DNA of 64,000 bases from Halomarinibacterium sedimenti (GCF_019312585.1 NZ_JAHWDP010000003.1:434001-498000), one strand, 5' to 3'. Counted from the stretch's first letter, positions 34,837 to 45,020 are shown. Numbers and translations are program-made. The notes: generated by a model not told the origin, from the sequence alone.

Positions 34837-34910
34837 AGGTTTGTTTTTTAAACTTTTCAAAAGTACTTTTAATTCTGCATTCATAAAATTATAGGTTAAA
34901 GAATTCTTTG

Positions 34911-34918
34911 TAAGTTTG
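34911..34918 (+). promoter_or_regulatory. TAnnTTTG -7 box immediately before the DUF3810 start
   Basis: TAAGTTTG ends 3 nt before the ATG at 34922; if used, the mRNA would be nearly leaderless. A TTG inside the box (34916) is a formal but unlikely start. No convincing -33 box, so it may be chance. Confidence 0.4.
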
Positions 34919-34921
34919 AAA

Positions 34922-35989
34922 ATGCAAAAAAGAACACGTCTAATTTTAGCCTCATTATTAGTGGTTCAATATATTATTTTGCGCATTCTACGCGGTTTTC
35001 CAGAGTTTATAGAAACATACTACAGCCAAGGTATTTACCCTTACATTTCGGGCCTTTTACGATATATTTTTGGATGGATCCCATTTTCCATGGGGGATGT
35101 TTTTTACTTATTATTTATCGTATTGATGATACGCTGGCTACTAAAGAACTATAAAAGACTTATTAAAGAACCCGTTTGGTTTTTTGTAGATATAGCAGCT
35201 ACACTTTCCATTGTATATGCTGTTTTTAATTTGGTTTGGGGACTTAATTATTTGCGCCCTGCCCTTCACCAAACACTTCAGTTAGAAAATGATTATACCA
35301 CCCAACAGCTCATCACGACCACACAACGACTTATCCAAAAAAGCAATGAAATTCATCGCTCTTTAGGCTACAAAGACAGTGTAAAAATTGATTTGCCTTA
35401 CACGCAAAATGAAATTTTTGAAAAATCAAAAAACGGTTATCAAAATCTAGAAAAAGAGTATCCTAACCTTGCTTATTCCCCCACCAGTATTAAAAAAAGT
35501 GGATGGAGTTTAGGTTTAACCTATATGGGGTATAGTGGGTATTACAACCCTTTAACAGGGGAAGCACAGGTTAATAATTTGATTAAAAGTTACAAATTTC
35601 CAGTTGTGGCGTGTCATGAGCAAGCACACCAAATTGGTTTTGCAGCAGAGAACGAGGCTAATTTTATTGCCACTTTGGCTACCCTTCATAATGAAGATCC
35701 TTACATACGATATACAGGCTATATTTTTGCTTTGCGGTATTGTCTTAATGAACTTGCCAGAAGAGATATGGCTGCCTATGAAACTATGTTACCCACAGTA
35801 AACTTTGGAATTTTAGAAAGCTATCGCGAAATGCGTGAGTTTTGGTTGTCCTACAAAAACCCGTTTGAAAATTTATCCAAAGCCTTTTGGGACCAATTCT
35901 TAAAAGCCAATAACCAGAGTAAAGGAATTGAGAGCTACAGCTATATGGTGGCGCTGGTTGTAAATTATTTTGAAGATAAACCCATGTAA
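34922..35989 (+). CDS. DUF3810 membrane protein with HExxH motif
   Basis: 355 aa. Three N-terminal hydrophobic segments (about residues 6-25, 45-60 and 86-105) precede a soluble domain. HEQAHQIG (His232-Glu233, His236) followed closely by EN-EANF resembles a gluzincin zinc site, so a membrane-tethered metallopeptidase is plausible though unproven. Belongs to the Bacteroidota DUF3810 family as I recognise it. Stands alone between pepD (divergent) and the amidohydrolases. Confidence 0.78.
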   Translation: MQKRTRLILASLLVVQYIILRILRGFPEFIETYYSQGIYPYISGLLRYIFGWIPFSMGDVFYLLFIVLMIRWLLKNYKRLIKEPVWFFVDIAATLSIVYAVFNLVWGLNYLRPALHQTLQLENDYTTQQLITTTQRLIQKSNEIHRSLGYKDSVKIDLPYTQNEIFEKSKNGYQNLEKEYPNLAYSPTSIKKSGWSLGLTYMGYSGYYNPLTGEAQVNNLIKSYKFPVVACHEQAHQIGFAAENEANFIATLATLHNEDPYIRYTGYIFALRYCLNELARRDMAAYETMLPTVNFGILESYREMREFWLSYKNPFENLSKAFWDQFLKANNQSKGIESYSYMVALVVNYFEDKPM

Positions 35990-36082
35990 TTCTCTTAACA
36001 TCTTGTTAAACCAGAAGAATTTTCCAATTAAACGAATCAACATTACTATATTTAAAAAGTAAATTAACCAACTTAATTTCTA

Positions 36083-39040
36083 ATGAAAAAAACGTTTATT
36101 CTCGCTTTGCTTTTCCTATTTATTGGAATGGCAAATGCCCAAGATTATTTTCCCAAAAATGACGGTGTTAAAGAAGAAAACAATAATTATGTTGCACTTA
36201 CTAATGCAACACTTTATGTCACTCCTTCGCAGATCATTAAAAATGGAACGCTACTTATTCAAAACGGAAAGGTAGTTGCTTCGGGAAGCAATGTGAACAT
36301 CCCAAAAAACAGTATTACTATCGATTTACAAGGTAAGTATGTATACCCTTCTTTTATTGATAGTTATTCGGGTTTCGGAATTGAAAAACCTAAACGCCAA
36401 GGAGGTGGAAGATCCCCTCAGTACGATGCTACGCGCGAAGGTTTTTATTGGAACGATCATATTATGCCCGAAAACAAAGGAATCGATAAGTTTAAATATG
36501 AAAGTAAAGACGCCGAAGAACTACGGAAACTTGGCTTTGGAATTGTAAATACCCATCTTATGGATGGTATTGCTCGTGGTACAGGAGTTTTGGTGGCACT
36601 AAATGATGAATCTGGTGATGCAACCCGAATTTTAAATGATCAATCGGGACAATTCTATTCCTTTTCAAAAAGCGTATCCAGTAATCAATCCTATCCTGGC
36701 TCCCTTATGGGTTCTATGGCATTACTCCGACAAGTATATAGCGATATGGACTGGTATGCCAAAGGGAATAGTAAAACAAAAGATCGCTCTTTGGAAGCGA
36801 TGATAGAAAATAAAAACCTCATCTCCTTTTTTGAAGCGGGAGACAAAGGAAACGATGTAAGAGCCGATAAAATTGGAGATCAGTTTAACATCAATTATGT
36901 CATTGTGGGGGGTGGCGATGAATATGAAAGTATTGAAAGCATCAAAAAGACAAATGCTAAATATGTAATTCCTATTAACTTTCCATCTGCCTACGATGTA
37001 AGTGATCCCTATTATGCAAAGTACATCTCTTTAGAAGATATGCGTGAATGGAATCAGGCGCCACAAAACCTAAAAGTCCTTTCAGAAAACGGAATTACCT
37101 TCGCTTTAACAACTCATGAATTAGATAAAGTTTCAGAATTTTCTAAAAACCTTCAAAAGGCTATTGAGTATGGTTTTAACAAAACGAAGGCATTAGAAGC
37201 GCTAACCACGGTTCCTGCTTCGTTACTAGGACAAAGCAACTCGTTAGGAACATTGGAATCTGGAAAATGGGCGAATTTCTTAATTACTTCGGGAGATATT
37301 TTCGATAAAGAAACCACCCTTTACGAAAACTGGGTGCAAGGAAAAAAACACGTGATAAACGATAAAGACACTAAAGATATTCGTGGTGTGTATTCGCTTT
37401 CGGCAGGAGGTAAAAATTATGAAATGACTCTTTCTGGAGAGATTTCAAAACCAAAAATTGAGGTTAAGCAAGACACCCTTAAAAGAACTTCAAAAATTTC
37501 TTACGAAAATAATTGGGTGACTTTTTCTTTTGAAGATGAAAATGAGGAGTTACATAGAGCCACGGCACTCATAACGAATTCAGGAATGGGTTTCAGTGGC
37601 CGATTGGTGCTTCCAAATGGGGCAGAAACATCGTTTACTGCCGTTAGGACCGGTGAAGCAAAAGCTGATGACAAAGACGATAAAAAAGAAGACAGCAAAA
37701 CCCCAGAATTGGTACCTCTCACCTATCCTAATGTGGGCTATGGTTTTACAACAAAACCGCAATCACAAAATATGTTATTCAAAAATGCCACGGTTTGGAC
37801 AAGTGAAATGGCAGGGGTTTTAGAAAATACTGATGTATTGGTTAAAAATGGTAAAATTGAAAAAATTGGTAAAAACCTCAGCGGTGCTGGAGCGGTTGTG
37901 ATAGATGCCACAGGAAAACACTTAACTGCAGGGATTATAGATGAGCATTCGCACATTGCAGCTTTGAGTATCAATGAAGGTGGGCAAAACTCTTCGGCCG
38001 AAGTAAAAATTGAAGATGTTATAAATCCAGAAGATATTAATATCTACCGAAATCTTGCCGGAGGGGTTACCAGCGTGCAAATTTTGCACGGTTCAGCAAA
38101 TCCCATTGGTGGGCGTTCTGCCCTTATTAAATTAAAATGGGGTGAAGATGCCGATGGCTTAATCTACAAAAACAGTCCAAAGTTTATCAAATTTGCTTTA
38201 GGTGAAAACGTAAAACAAAGTAACTGGCAAAGTTATGGACGATTCCCACAAACACGTATGGGTGTGGAACAATTGTATGTAAACTATTTTAATCGTGCCA
38301 AAGAATACGACGCCTCAAAGAAAAGCGGAAAACCTTATCGTTACGATGAAGAAATGGAAGTATTAGCCGAAATTTTAAACGGTGAACGCTTCATTAGTTG
38401 TCATAGCTACGTACAAAGCGAAATCAATATGTTGATGAAGGTTGCGGAAAAATTCGGATTTAAAGTGAATACCTTTACGCACATTTTGGAAGGTTATAAA
38501 GTAGCAGATAAAATGGCCGCACACGGCGTGGGTGGTTCTACTTTTAGTGATTGGTGGGCGTACAAATATGAAGTAAATGATGCCATTCCATACAATGCGG
38601 CCATTATGACCAATGCAGGAGTCACTACTGCTATTAACAGTGATGATGATGAAATGTCTCGACGATTAAATCAGGAAGCTGCAAAGACGATTAAATACGG
38701 TGGAATGACCGAAGAAGAAGCGTGGAACATGGTAACCATTAACCCAGCCAAATTACTCCATTTAGACAATCGTACAGGAAGCATAAAAGTAGGAAAAGAT
38801 GCCGATTTGGTCCTATGGACAGATCATCCTTTGTCTGTATATGCAAAAGCAGAAAAGACTTTAATTGAAGGTGCTGTGTATTTTGATTTAGAAGCCGATA
38901 AAGCAAAACGAGAAGCCATTAAAGCCGAAAGGAATAAACTCATTAAGATGATGCTTTCAGAAAAAGATAACAATGGTGGGAAAAAACGTCCCCCAATGAA
39001 AAAAGATAAAATTGATTTTGAATGTGAAACCATAAACTAA
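36083..39040 (+). CDS. secreted two-domain amidohydrolase
   Basis: 985 aa with a signal peptide (residues 1-20, ending ANAQ). Two amidohydrolase-like halves: residues ~40-470, where the usual HxH after the GFID box is FIDSYS (91-96), so metal ligands are absent; and ~555-950, where AGIIDEHSHI has His622 and His624, with later CHSY, THILEG and SDDDE supplying further ligands. Only the second half looks active. A Glu/Lys/Pro-rich C-terminal tail ends it. Seven bp before a second, single-domain amidohydrolase; the substrate is unknown. Confidence 0.88.
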   Translation: MKKTFILALLFLFIGMANAQDYFPKNDGVKEENNNYVALTNATLYVTPSQIIKNGTLLIQNGKVVASGSNVNIPKNSITIDLQGKYVYPSFIDSYSGFGIEKPKRQGGGRSPQYDATREGFYWNDHIMPENKGIDKFKYESKDAEELRKLGFGIVNTHLMDGIARGTGVLVALNDESGDATRILNDQSGQFYSFSKSVSSNQSYPGSLMGSMALLRQVYSDMDWYAKGNSKTKDRSLEAMIENKNLISFFEAGDKGNDVRADKIGDQFNINYVIVGGGDEYESIESIKKTNAKYVIPINFPSAYDVSDPYYAKYISLEDMREWNQAPQNLKVLSENGITFALTTHELDKVSEFSKNLQKAIEYGFNKTKALEALTTVPASLLGQSNSLGTLESGKWANFLITSGDIFDKETTLYENWVQGKKHVINDKDTKDIRGVYSLSAGGKNYEMTLSGEISKPKIEVKQDTLKRTSKISYENNWVTFSFEDENEELHRATALITNSGMGFSGRLVLPNGAETSFTAVRTGEAKADDKDDKKEDSKTPELVPLTYPNVGYGFTTKPQSQNMLFKNATVWTSEMAGVLENTDVLVKNGKIEKIGKNLSGAGAVVIDATGKHLTAGIIDEHSHIAALSINEGGQNSSAEVKIEDVINPEDINIYRNLAGGVTSVQILHGSANPIGGRSALIKLKWGEDADGLIYKNSPKFIKFALGENVKQSNWQSYGRFPQTRMGVEQLYVNYFNRAKEYDASKKSGKPYRYDEEMEVLAEILNGERFISCHSYVQSEINMLMKVAEKFGFKVNTFTHILEGYKVADKMAAHGVGGSTFSDWWAYKYEVNDAIPYNAAIMTNAGVTTAINSDDDEMSRRLNQEAAKTIKYGGMTEEEAWNMVTINPAKLLHLDNRTGSIKVGKDADLVLWTDHPLSVYAKAEKTLIEGAVYFDLEADKAKREAIKAERNKLIKMMLSEKDNNGGKKRPPMKKDKIDFECETIN

Positions 39041-39047
39041 GCCAATT

Positions 39048-40343
39048 ATGCAAATTTTAAAGAATATATTCTTAGCAACTATTATAAGTATTGGGCTTCA
39101 AACTTGGGCTCAACAAACTCCCGCACCTGCACAATCTGAAACCATTATTGTATCGGGTGCTACCATTCATATTGGAAATGGAACTATAATTAACAACGGA
39201 TTTATCATTTTTGAAAATGGTAAAATAACCGAGGTAGGACAAGGAACCACAAGAAAGCAAGGTCGCATGATTGAAGCTACTGGAAAGCATATTTACCCTG
39301 GAATCATCGCACCAGTATCTTCCTTAGGGTTGGTTGAGATTGACGCAGTTCGAGCTACCAATGACGATGATGAAATTGGAGATTTTATTCCGAATATTCG
39401 AAGTTTAATCGCCTACAATGCCGAAAGCAAAGTTGTAGAGAGTATGCGCCCTAATGGAGTTCTTTTAGCACAAATAACCCCTCAAGGAGGAGGGATTTCT
39501 GGAACTTCTTCGGTGGTGCAGTTGGATGCTTGGAACTGGGAAGATGCCGCCGTTAAAGTAGATGATGGTGTTCACGTACATTGGCCAAACACCTTTAGGA
39601 GAGGTCGCTGGTGGATGGGTGAAGAACGCGGTTGGAAACCTAATAAAGACTACGAAAAGGACACTGATGCTTTTAAAATGTATGTGGCAAACGCAAAAGC
39701 CTACGGAAGTGTAAAGGCCTCGTCAAAAAATGAAGGTTTTGAAGCCATGCAAGGATTATTTGATGGTTCAAAAAAGTTATATCTCTATGCACAAGGTGAG
39801 AAGGAAATTATAGATGGAGTGATGGCTTGCAAGAATGCAGGAATTAACGAAGTTGTATTGGTAGGAGGCTATGAAGCCTATAAAATTATTCCATTATTAA
39901 AGCAAAACAATGTATCTGTTATTGTAGATAGAGTTCATTCTACACCAGATGCAGATGATGATGACTATGACCATCCCTACAAACTTCCTAAACTTTTAAG
40001 TGATGGAGGGGTAACCGTTAGCCTAAACTCTCGTGGGGGAATGGAGCGTATGAATACTCGTAACCTTCCCTTTTATGCAGGGCAGGTTGTTGGACAAGGA
40101 ATGGAAAAAGAAGAGGCCTTAAAATTGATCACTTCCAATACCGCAAAAATCTTGGGAATAGATAAAGACTACGGAACATTGGAAGTAGGGAAAAGTGCTA
40201 CCCTGTTTGTAAGTGAAGGGGATGCCTTAGATATGCGTACCAATATGGTTTCGCATGCCTTTATTGACGGAAGGGAAGTTTCGCTGGAAACCCACCAAAC
40301 GGAATTGTGGAAGCGATATTCTGAGAAATATGAGCAAAAGTAA
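39048..40343 (+). CDS. amidohydrolase family protein, metal site degenerate
   Basis: 431 aa with a signal peptide (ending TWAQ). The fold follows amidohydrolase composite-domain and barrel patterns (GKHIYPGIIAP, and the closing YGTLEVGKSATLFVSEGDALD), but the HxH position reads PVSSLG and no substitute is seen. It resembles the N-terminal half of its upstream neighbour more than the active half, so it probably acts as a partner or ligand-binding subunit. Followed by a terminator. Confidence 0.85.
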   Translation: MQILKNIFLATIISIGLQTWAQQTPAPAQSETIIVSGATIHIGNGTIINNGFIIFENGKITEVGQGTTRKQGRMIEATGKHIYPGIIAPVSSLGLVEIDAVRATNDDDEIGDFIPNIRSLIAYNAESKVVESMRPNGVLLAQITPQGGGISGTSSVVQLDAWNWEDAAVKVDDGVHVHWPNTFRRGRWWMGEERGWKPNKDYEKDTDAFKMYVANAKAYGSVKASSKNEGFEAMQGLFDGSKKLYLYAQGEKEIIDGVMACKNAGINEVVLVGGYEAYKIIPLLKQNNVSVIVDRVHSTPDADDDDYDHPYKLPKLLSDGGVTVSLNSRGGMERMNTRNLPFYAGQVVGQGMEKEEALKLITSNTAKILGIDKDYGTLEVGKSATLFVSEGDALDMRTNMVSHAFIDGREVSLETHQTELWKRYSEKYEQK

Positions 40344-40365
40344 TTTCAAATAAATAACAATACCA

Positions 40366-40393
40366 AAACAGCCCTTTAAAGGGCTGTTTTTTT
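40366..40393 (+). terminator. intrinsic terminator after the amidohydrolase pair
   Basis: AAAACAGCCC - TTTAAA - GGGCTGTTTT stem with a run of eight T residues immediately after. Confidence 0.9.
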
Positions 40394-40420
40394 TATCTTA
40401 GTTTTTTCAAAATTGCCACA

Positions 40421-42799
40421 ATGAAATACTTACTTTCCTTACTCCTAATCTCTATAGTTGCAAGTTGTTCGAAGTCCAATCCTCAAGTTTTTTCAGAAAT
40501 TCTTAAAGATTCACCCTTCATCAACGGAAAGCCTGAATATCTTTCGTCTCCTATGGTAGCAGCTGGAGACAGAGTATATATGGTTGGGCACCAAGATGGG
40601 TCTTTTCCAGACTTGGGATGGCATATTAAAGGGGAAATGGGAGGAATTTGGAATCATCCTATTAAATTGATGGATGGGTTTGATATCGTTTTGGATGATG
40701 GAACTTCTACTTTTACCTTAAACAAAGCGACGAGTTTTACAAATTACCCTTATGCCAACATGCATACTTTTAATTGGAAAGAAAAAAACATAGAAATAGA
40801 ACGATGGCAGTTTGTCCCCGATGGTAAAGAAGGTATGGTTGTCCAGCTGGTCATCAAAAAAGCACCCGAAACTAAGGTAAAAGTAAAATTTACTGGGAAA
40901 AGTGATTTACGACCCACGTGGTTAGGGGAACGCACCAATATGATTGATGGAAAAGATATTGGTCATTGGGATGATAAAACTCAAGCGTGGTTTATAAAAG
41001 ATAGCCTCAACCCTTGGTTTACCATTTTTGGTTCGGAAATGGGAATCGAGAAAACCTCGACTAGTATTTCGAACGACAATACTTCAATACATTCTATTGA
41101 AAAGGAAATTATACTATCTTCAAATGATGTTACAACGATCAATTATTTTATCGCTGGATCGTATACGTCAGAAGCTTTAGCAAAAGCTACATATGATGAG
41201 CTAAAAACTAACTGGACAACCTTACTTTCAGAAAAAAAAGAACGGTACAAGAAAATTTCAAGCAAATCAGTTTTAGTTACTCCAGACTCCACCATTAATG
41301 AAACCTTTAAATGGCTTAAATATAACTGCGATTGGTTAGTGCGAACTGTTCCTGAAATTGGTTCAGGAATTGGTGCAGGGCTTCCAGATTACCCGTGGTG
41401 GTTTGGTGTAGATAGTGAATATGCCTTGCAAGGCTATATGGCTATTGGACAAACCGAGCCCGTTTATAATACTATTAAATTACTAGATAGCGTTTCAAAT
41501 GCACTCAATGGTAACGGAAGAATAATTCATGAAATGTCCACCAACGGAGCTGTTTTCAATCCCGGAAACATCAATGAAACACCTCAGTTTGCTTCCCTAA
41601 TTTGGAAAATTTATCAGTGGAATGGCGACAAGGAATTTCTTCAAAAGTACTTTCCTACCATTGAAAAAGGGTTGGAATGGCTATTGCGAGAAAATGATGC
41701 CAATAAAAATTTATTCCCAGATGGTTTTGGAATGATGGAAATCCACGGCATGGATAGTGAAATGATCGATGTGGCTGCGTACACCCAAAAAGCCTTTGAT
41801 GATGCTTCCAAAATAGCTTTGGAATTAGGTTTTGGGAAAAAAGCAAGAAGTTATAAGTTGTTTGCAGACCAATTGAAGGGCAAAATAAATAAGGAATTTT
41901 GGAATGAAGAATTTAATTCCTATGCCGATTTTATTGGCACTGACGAGCAAGCCTTAAAACTCATCGATGATGCCATTGTAAGAGCCGATACGCTTAATAA
42001 ACCATGGGCGGTAACTGAGTTGAAAAAAACTCGAGAAGCCATTTTTAAAAACCCATCACAAGAGCCTAGACCTTTTGTATTACATCATAACTGGGTGGTG
42101 AATACACCTATGGAAGTAGGCATCGCTCCCGTGGATAAAGCCATAAAAGGTTTGAATACGGCAGAGCAATTTGTCAATCCATTTGGGGTGTTTGTCACTG
42201 GAATAGACCGTGATGATTCGGCGGGAAGTGATGATGGCAGTTTTAAAGGAAGTAAAATATTTTCGTACACTGGCGCTGTGATGACACTTCCTACGGGCGT
42301 GCAAATTGTGGCTGAAAATAATTACGGAAGACCCGACAACGCTCTTAACTATTTAAAGCGAATGACACGAACCTTCAGCTATGCATTTCCAGGAGGTATG
42401 TATGAAGTTTCTCCAGATTACGGGATGATGACTCAAGCTTGGAATATCTATAGCTATGCAGTACCTATTGTGGAACAATTCTTTGGAATCCAGCCCGACG
42501 CAGCCAATAAAAGGGTGGTCATAAAACCACAAATGCCCTCTGAATGGGATACTGCCCAATTAGATAATGTACACATAGGAAACAACGAAGTTTCGGTGCA
42601 TTTTTCTAATAAGGACGGAAAAACTACGATGCTGGTATCACAAACACAAACCGATTGGGAGATTGAAATTATTTTCCCAAAGGAAAAATATGCTTCCTTT
42701 GAAGTTCAACCAGGAACAATAGCAGAGCCCAATTCCATTGTAAACTATCACTTTGTTTCAAAAGACAAGAAAGCACGGGTTACATTAAAAAATTTATAA
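40421..42799 (+). CDS. lipoprotein glycosidase of the six-hairpin (glycogen-debranching-like) type
   Basis: 792 aa. Lipobox VASC anchors it. A beta-rich N-terminal domain (to ~270) is followed by an alpha/alpha-toroid domain (~280-690: LPDYPWWFGVDSEYALQGY, LIWKIYQWNGDKEFL, DGFGMMEIHGMDSEMIDVAAY, NHWVVNTPMEVGI-like turns) and a C-terminal beta domain. This matches relatives annotated as glycogen debranching or GH63/37-like enzymes. Glu/Asp catalysts cannot be assigned by eye. A surface or periplasmic role on alpha-glucans or other glycans is inferred. Three bp before an esterase gene, so probably co-transcribed. Confidence 0.75.
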   Translation: MKYLLSLLLISIVASCSKSNPQVFSEILKDSPFINGKPEYLSSPMVAAGDRVYMVGHQDGSFPDLGWHIKGEMGGIWNHPIKLMDGFDIVLDDGTSTFTLNKATSFTNYPYANMHTFNWKEKNIEIERWQFVPDGKEGMVVQLVIKKAPETKVKVKFTGKSDLRPTWLGERTNMIDGKDIGHWDDKTQAWFIKDSLNPWFTIFGSEMGIEKTSTSISNDNTSIHSIEKEIILSSNDVTTINYFIAGSYTSEALAKATYDELKTNWTTLLSEKKERYKKISSKSVLVTPDSTINETFKWLKYNCDWLVRTVPEIGSGIGAGLPDYPWWFGVDSEYALQGYMAIGQTEPVYNTIKLLDSVSNALNGNGRIIHEMSTNGAVFNPGNINETPQFASLIWKIYQWNGDKEFLQKYFPTIEKGLEWLLRENDANKNLFPDGFGMMEIHGMDSEMIDVAAYTQKAFDDASKIALELGFGKKARSYKLFADQLKGKINKEFWNEEFNSYADFIGTDEQALKLIDDAIVRADTLNKPWAVTELKKTREAIFKNPSQEPRPFVLHHNWVVNTPMEVGIAPVDKAIKGLNTAEQFVNPFGVFVTGIDRDDSAGSDDGSFKGSKIFSYTGAVMTLPTGVQIVAENNYGRPDNALNYLKRMTRTFSYAFPGGMYEVSPDYGMMTQAWNIYSYAVPIVEQFFGIQPDAANKRVVIKPQMPSEWDTAQLDNVHIGNNEVSVHFSNKDGKTTMLVSQTQTDWEIEIIFPKEKYASFEVQPGTIAEPNSIVNYHFVSKDKKARVTLKNL

Positions 42800-42802
42800 T
42801 TT

Positions 42803-43657
42803 ATGAAGAAATCTGTGTTTTTTGTATTTCTTTTTCTAATAGCCTTTTCACTACAATCTTGTAAAGAGGAAATTCAAAAAAGTGAAAGCATTGTCCAAGA
42901 TGAAACCATTACTTCTACCCTATTAAAACGTACACTTCCTTATAAAATTTATCTACCAGAAGCCTACCAAGACTCTACAAAAAGCTTTCCCATTGTCTAT
43001 TTATTACACGGCCACGGAGGTGATGAAAAAGATTGGTTTATCGAAGATGAAGGAAATATTAAGGTGTTTTTAGATTCACTTATACAGCATAAAATAATTC
43101 CTCCTATAATTGCCGTGACGGTACATGCAGGCAACTCATGGTACGTTAATAGACCCGAACCCATGGAGTCTTTTTATTTGGAAGAGTTTATCCCTTTTAT
43201 TGAAGCTACCTATCGTGTGGATACCGAACAAGGTAGAATTGCCGCTGGAGATTCTGCCGGAGGTTATGGTGCCTTACGCTTTTCCTTATTGAGACCAGAA
43301 TTATTTCAAAATGTTATTTTATTAAGTCCCGCTTCCTACGAGCCATTACCACCCGCTATTTCCTCATCCAGAAAAGTGGCTGCCTTTGCTAAAAATGGGG
43401 TTTTTAATGATTCTATTTGGAAATCTTTCTCCTACACACATCGTTGGGGAAATATAAAAAAAGCACCAAAAAAGCCTAAATACTATCTCTCGGTGGGAGA
43501 TGATGATGCATACAATATTGTTCCTGTTGTAACAAGTTTACAACAGCAAATGCTTCAAGATAGCATTCCAAACGAATTACGGATTACCAACGGAGGACAT
43601 GACTGGAATTGTTGGCAGCAAAATTTTAGTAATGCTCTAACTGCCATTTTTAAGTAA
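42803..43657 (+). CDS. lipoprotein esterase, alpha/beta-hydrolase (esterase D-like)
   Basis: 284 aa. Lipobox LQSC. PF00756-like fold: oxyanion region YLLHGHGGDEKDW, nucleophile Ser in AAGDSAGGYGALRF (about residue 151), Asp in SVGDDDAYN and His in NGGHDWNCWQ. Probably removes acyl groups from carbohydrates or small esters; linked to the glycosidase upstream, hinting at glycan use. Confidence 0.85.
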   Translation: MKKSVFFVFLFLIAFSLQSCKEEIQKSESIVQDETITSTLLKRTLPYKIYLPEAYQDSTKSFPIVYLLHGHGGDEKDWFIEDEGNIKVFLDSLIQHKIIPPIIAVTVHAGNSWYVNRPEPMESFYLEEFIPFIEATYRVDTEQGRIAAGDSAGGYGALRFSLLRPELFQNVILLSPASYEPLPPAISSSRKVAAFAKNGVFNDSIWKSFSYTHRWGNIKKAPKKPKYYLSVGDDDAYNIVPVVTSLQQQMLQDSIPNELRITNGGHDWNCWQQNFSNALTAIFK

Positions 43658-43686
43658 ATTGACTTGTAAAAACTATCTTTACACCC

Positions 43687-44493
43687 ATGCAAAAACACAT
43701 TTCTAGTCTTCAAAACCCTTTGATAAAGCAAATCTTGCAATTAGGCGAGAAATCCCGTGAGCGAAAAAAACAAGGGCTTTTTGTGGTAGAAGGCCAACGG
43801 GAAATCTCCTTAGCCATGAAGGGAAGTTATGAAATTGAAACCTTACTGTTTTGTTCTGAAATAATTACTTCTGAAGCATTAACTCTTCTTCAAAAAGAAA
43901 TTTCAGCAAATTATGAAACTATTGAAATATCGAAGGAGGTGTACGAAAAATTGGCATATCGCACTACGACCGAAGGTGTTATTGCAATTTGTAAAACAAA
44001 AAAACTAACGCTTTCCCAACTAAATATTTCAAATAAAAACCCTTTAATTCTTGTTGCCGAAGCTCCTGAAAAACCTGGAAATATTGGAGCCTTGCTTCGC
44101 ACGGCAGATGCTGCTAACGTTGATGCCGTGATTATTGCCAATCCCAAAACCGATATGTACAACCCTAATATCATTCGTAGTAGTGTAGGTTGTGTGTTTA
44201 CCAATCAAATTGCTATAGGGAATACTTCAGAAATTATTCAATTCTTAAAAGATAAAAAGATTGCCATGTATTGTGCTGCCCTGCAAGCTTCAATTCCTTA
44301 TCACACTTGTGATTTCAAAACTTCTTCAGCCATTGTAGTGGGTACAGAAGCCGATGGACTATCGGAAGATTGGCTTCAAAACAGTACTCAAAACATTATT
44401 ATTCCAATGCAAGGGGAAATAGATAGCATGAATGTTTCCGTGGCAGCTGGGATTTTAATTTTTGAAGCCAAAAGACAACGAAATTTTAAGTAA
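43687..44493 (+). CDS. TrmH/SpoU family RNA methyltransferase
   Basis: 268 aa. N-terminal substrate-binding subdomain (GLFVVEGQREISLA) and SPOUT domain with AEAPEKPGNIGALLRTADAANVDAV, VGTEADGLSEDW and PMQGEIDSMNVSVAAGI, the knotted S-adenosylmethionine site. Methylates a ribose 2'-O in rRNA or tRNA; which base cannot be said. A weak TATCTTTA box lies 5-15 nt upstream. Convergent with the lipoprotein gene. Confidence 0.92.
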   Translation: MQKHISSLQNPLIKQILQLGEKSRERKKQGLFVVEGQREISLAMKGSYEIETLLFCSEIITSEALTLLQKEISANYETIEISKEVYEKLAYRTTTEGVIAICKTKKLTLSQLNISNKNPLILVAEAPEKPGNIGALLRTADAANVDAVIIANPKTDMYNPNIIRSSVGCVFTNQIAIGNTSEIIQFLKDKKIAMYCAALQASIPYHTCDFKTSSAIVVGTEADGLSEDWLQNSTQNIIIPMQGEIDSMNVSVAAGILIFEAKRQRNFK

Positions 44494-44501
44494 TGCCTTC
44501 G

Positions 44502-44918
44502 TTACCTCTCAAATGTTCTTAAAAAACCATCGGCGGGACGGTCATCAATGGTTAACATAGTTGAAGTCACCATATAATTTCCGTTATCAGTTCCTTCAAT
44601 AAATACCACCTCTTGTCCGTTAATTTCTGAAACATCAAAGGGATAAGTTCCCGTTTCCAACCCTGAATAAGCATACTCTGGATCTGATTTTTCCAAATTA
44701 TTCTCAACTGAAAGAACACCCGTTGAAAGGTTAAAATTCCATCTAACCTCTCCGCGGTCATAATCTACATCGACTCCCACAAAGCCTCCACTCACATTAT
44801 TTAAGTGCCAAATTCCATTTAAGGTAACAGCATCACCTCCGTCATCATCACTTTTATTACAACTCACCAAAAGCAAGCTCGAAACAAAAAATAATAGCAT
44901 TAAAAGTTTGGGTTTCAT
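44502..44918 (-). CDS. small lipocalin-like lipoprotein
   Basis: 138 aa from the ATG at complement 44916-44918, chosen because the lipoprotein signal (lipobox LVSC) begins there; an upstream ATG would add 13 polar residues. An Asp-rich spacer (KSDDDGGDA) precedes a beta-rich domain beginning LNGIWHLNNVSGGF, as in Bacteroidota lipocalin-like proteins. Function unknown; outer-membrane location expected. Confidence 0.68.
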   Translation of the reverse strand: MKPKLLMLLFFVSSLLLVSCNKSDDDGGDAVTLNGIWHLNNVSGGFVGVDVDYDRGEVRWNFNLSTGVLSVENNLEKSDPEYAYSGLETGTYPFDVSEINGQEVVFIEGTDNGNYMVTSTMLTIDDRPADGFLRTFER

Positions 44919-45020
44919 AGTCTTATTTTTGTTATTTGTATCCTTAAGATAGTGCAATACATAGTATGTTGCGTTTTTTTGGCAAACTTTAATACTCTTT
45001 TACAAAACTTTAATAATTTA

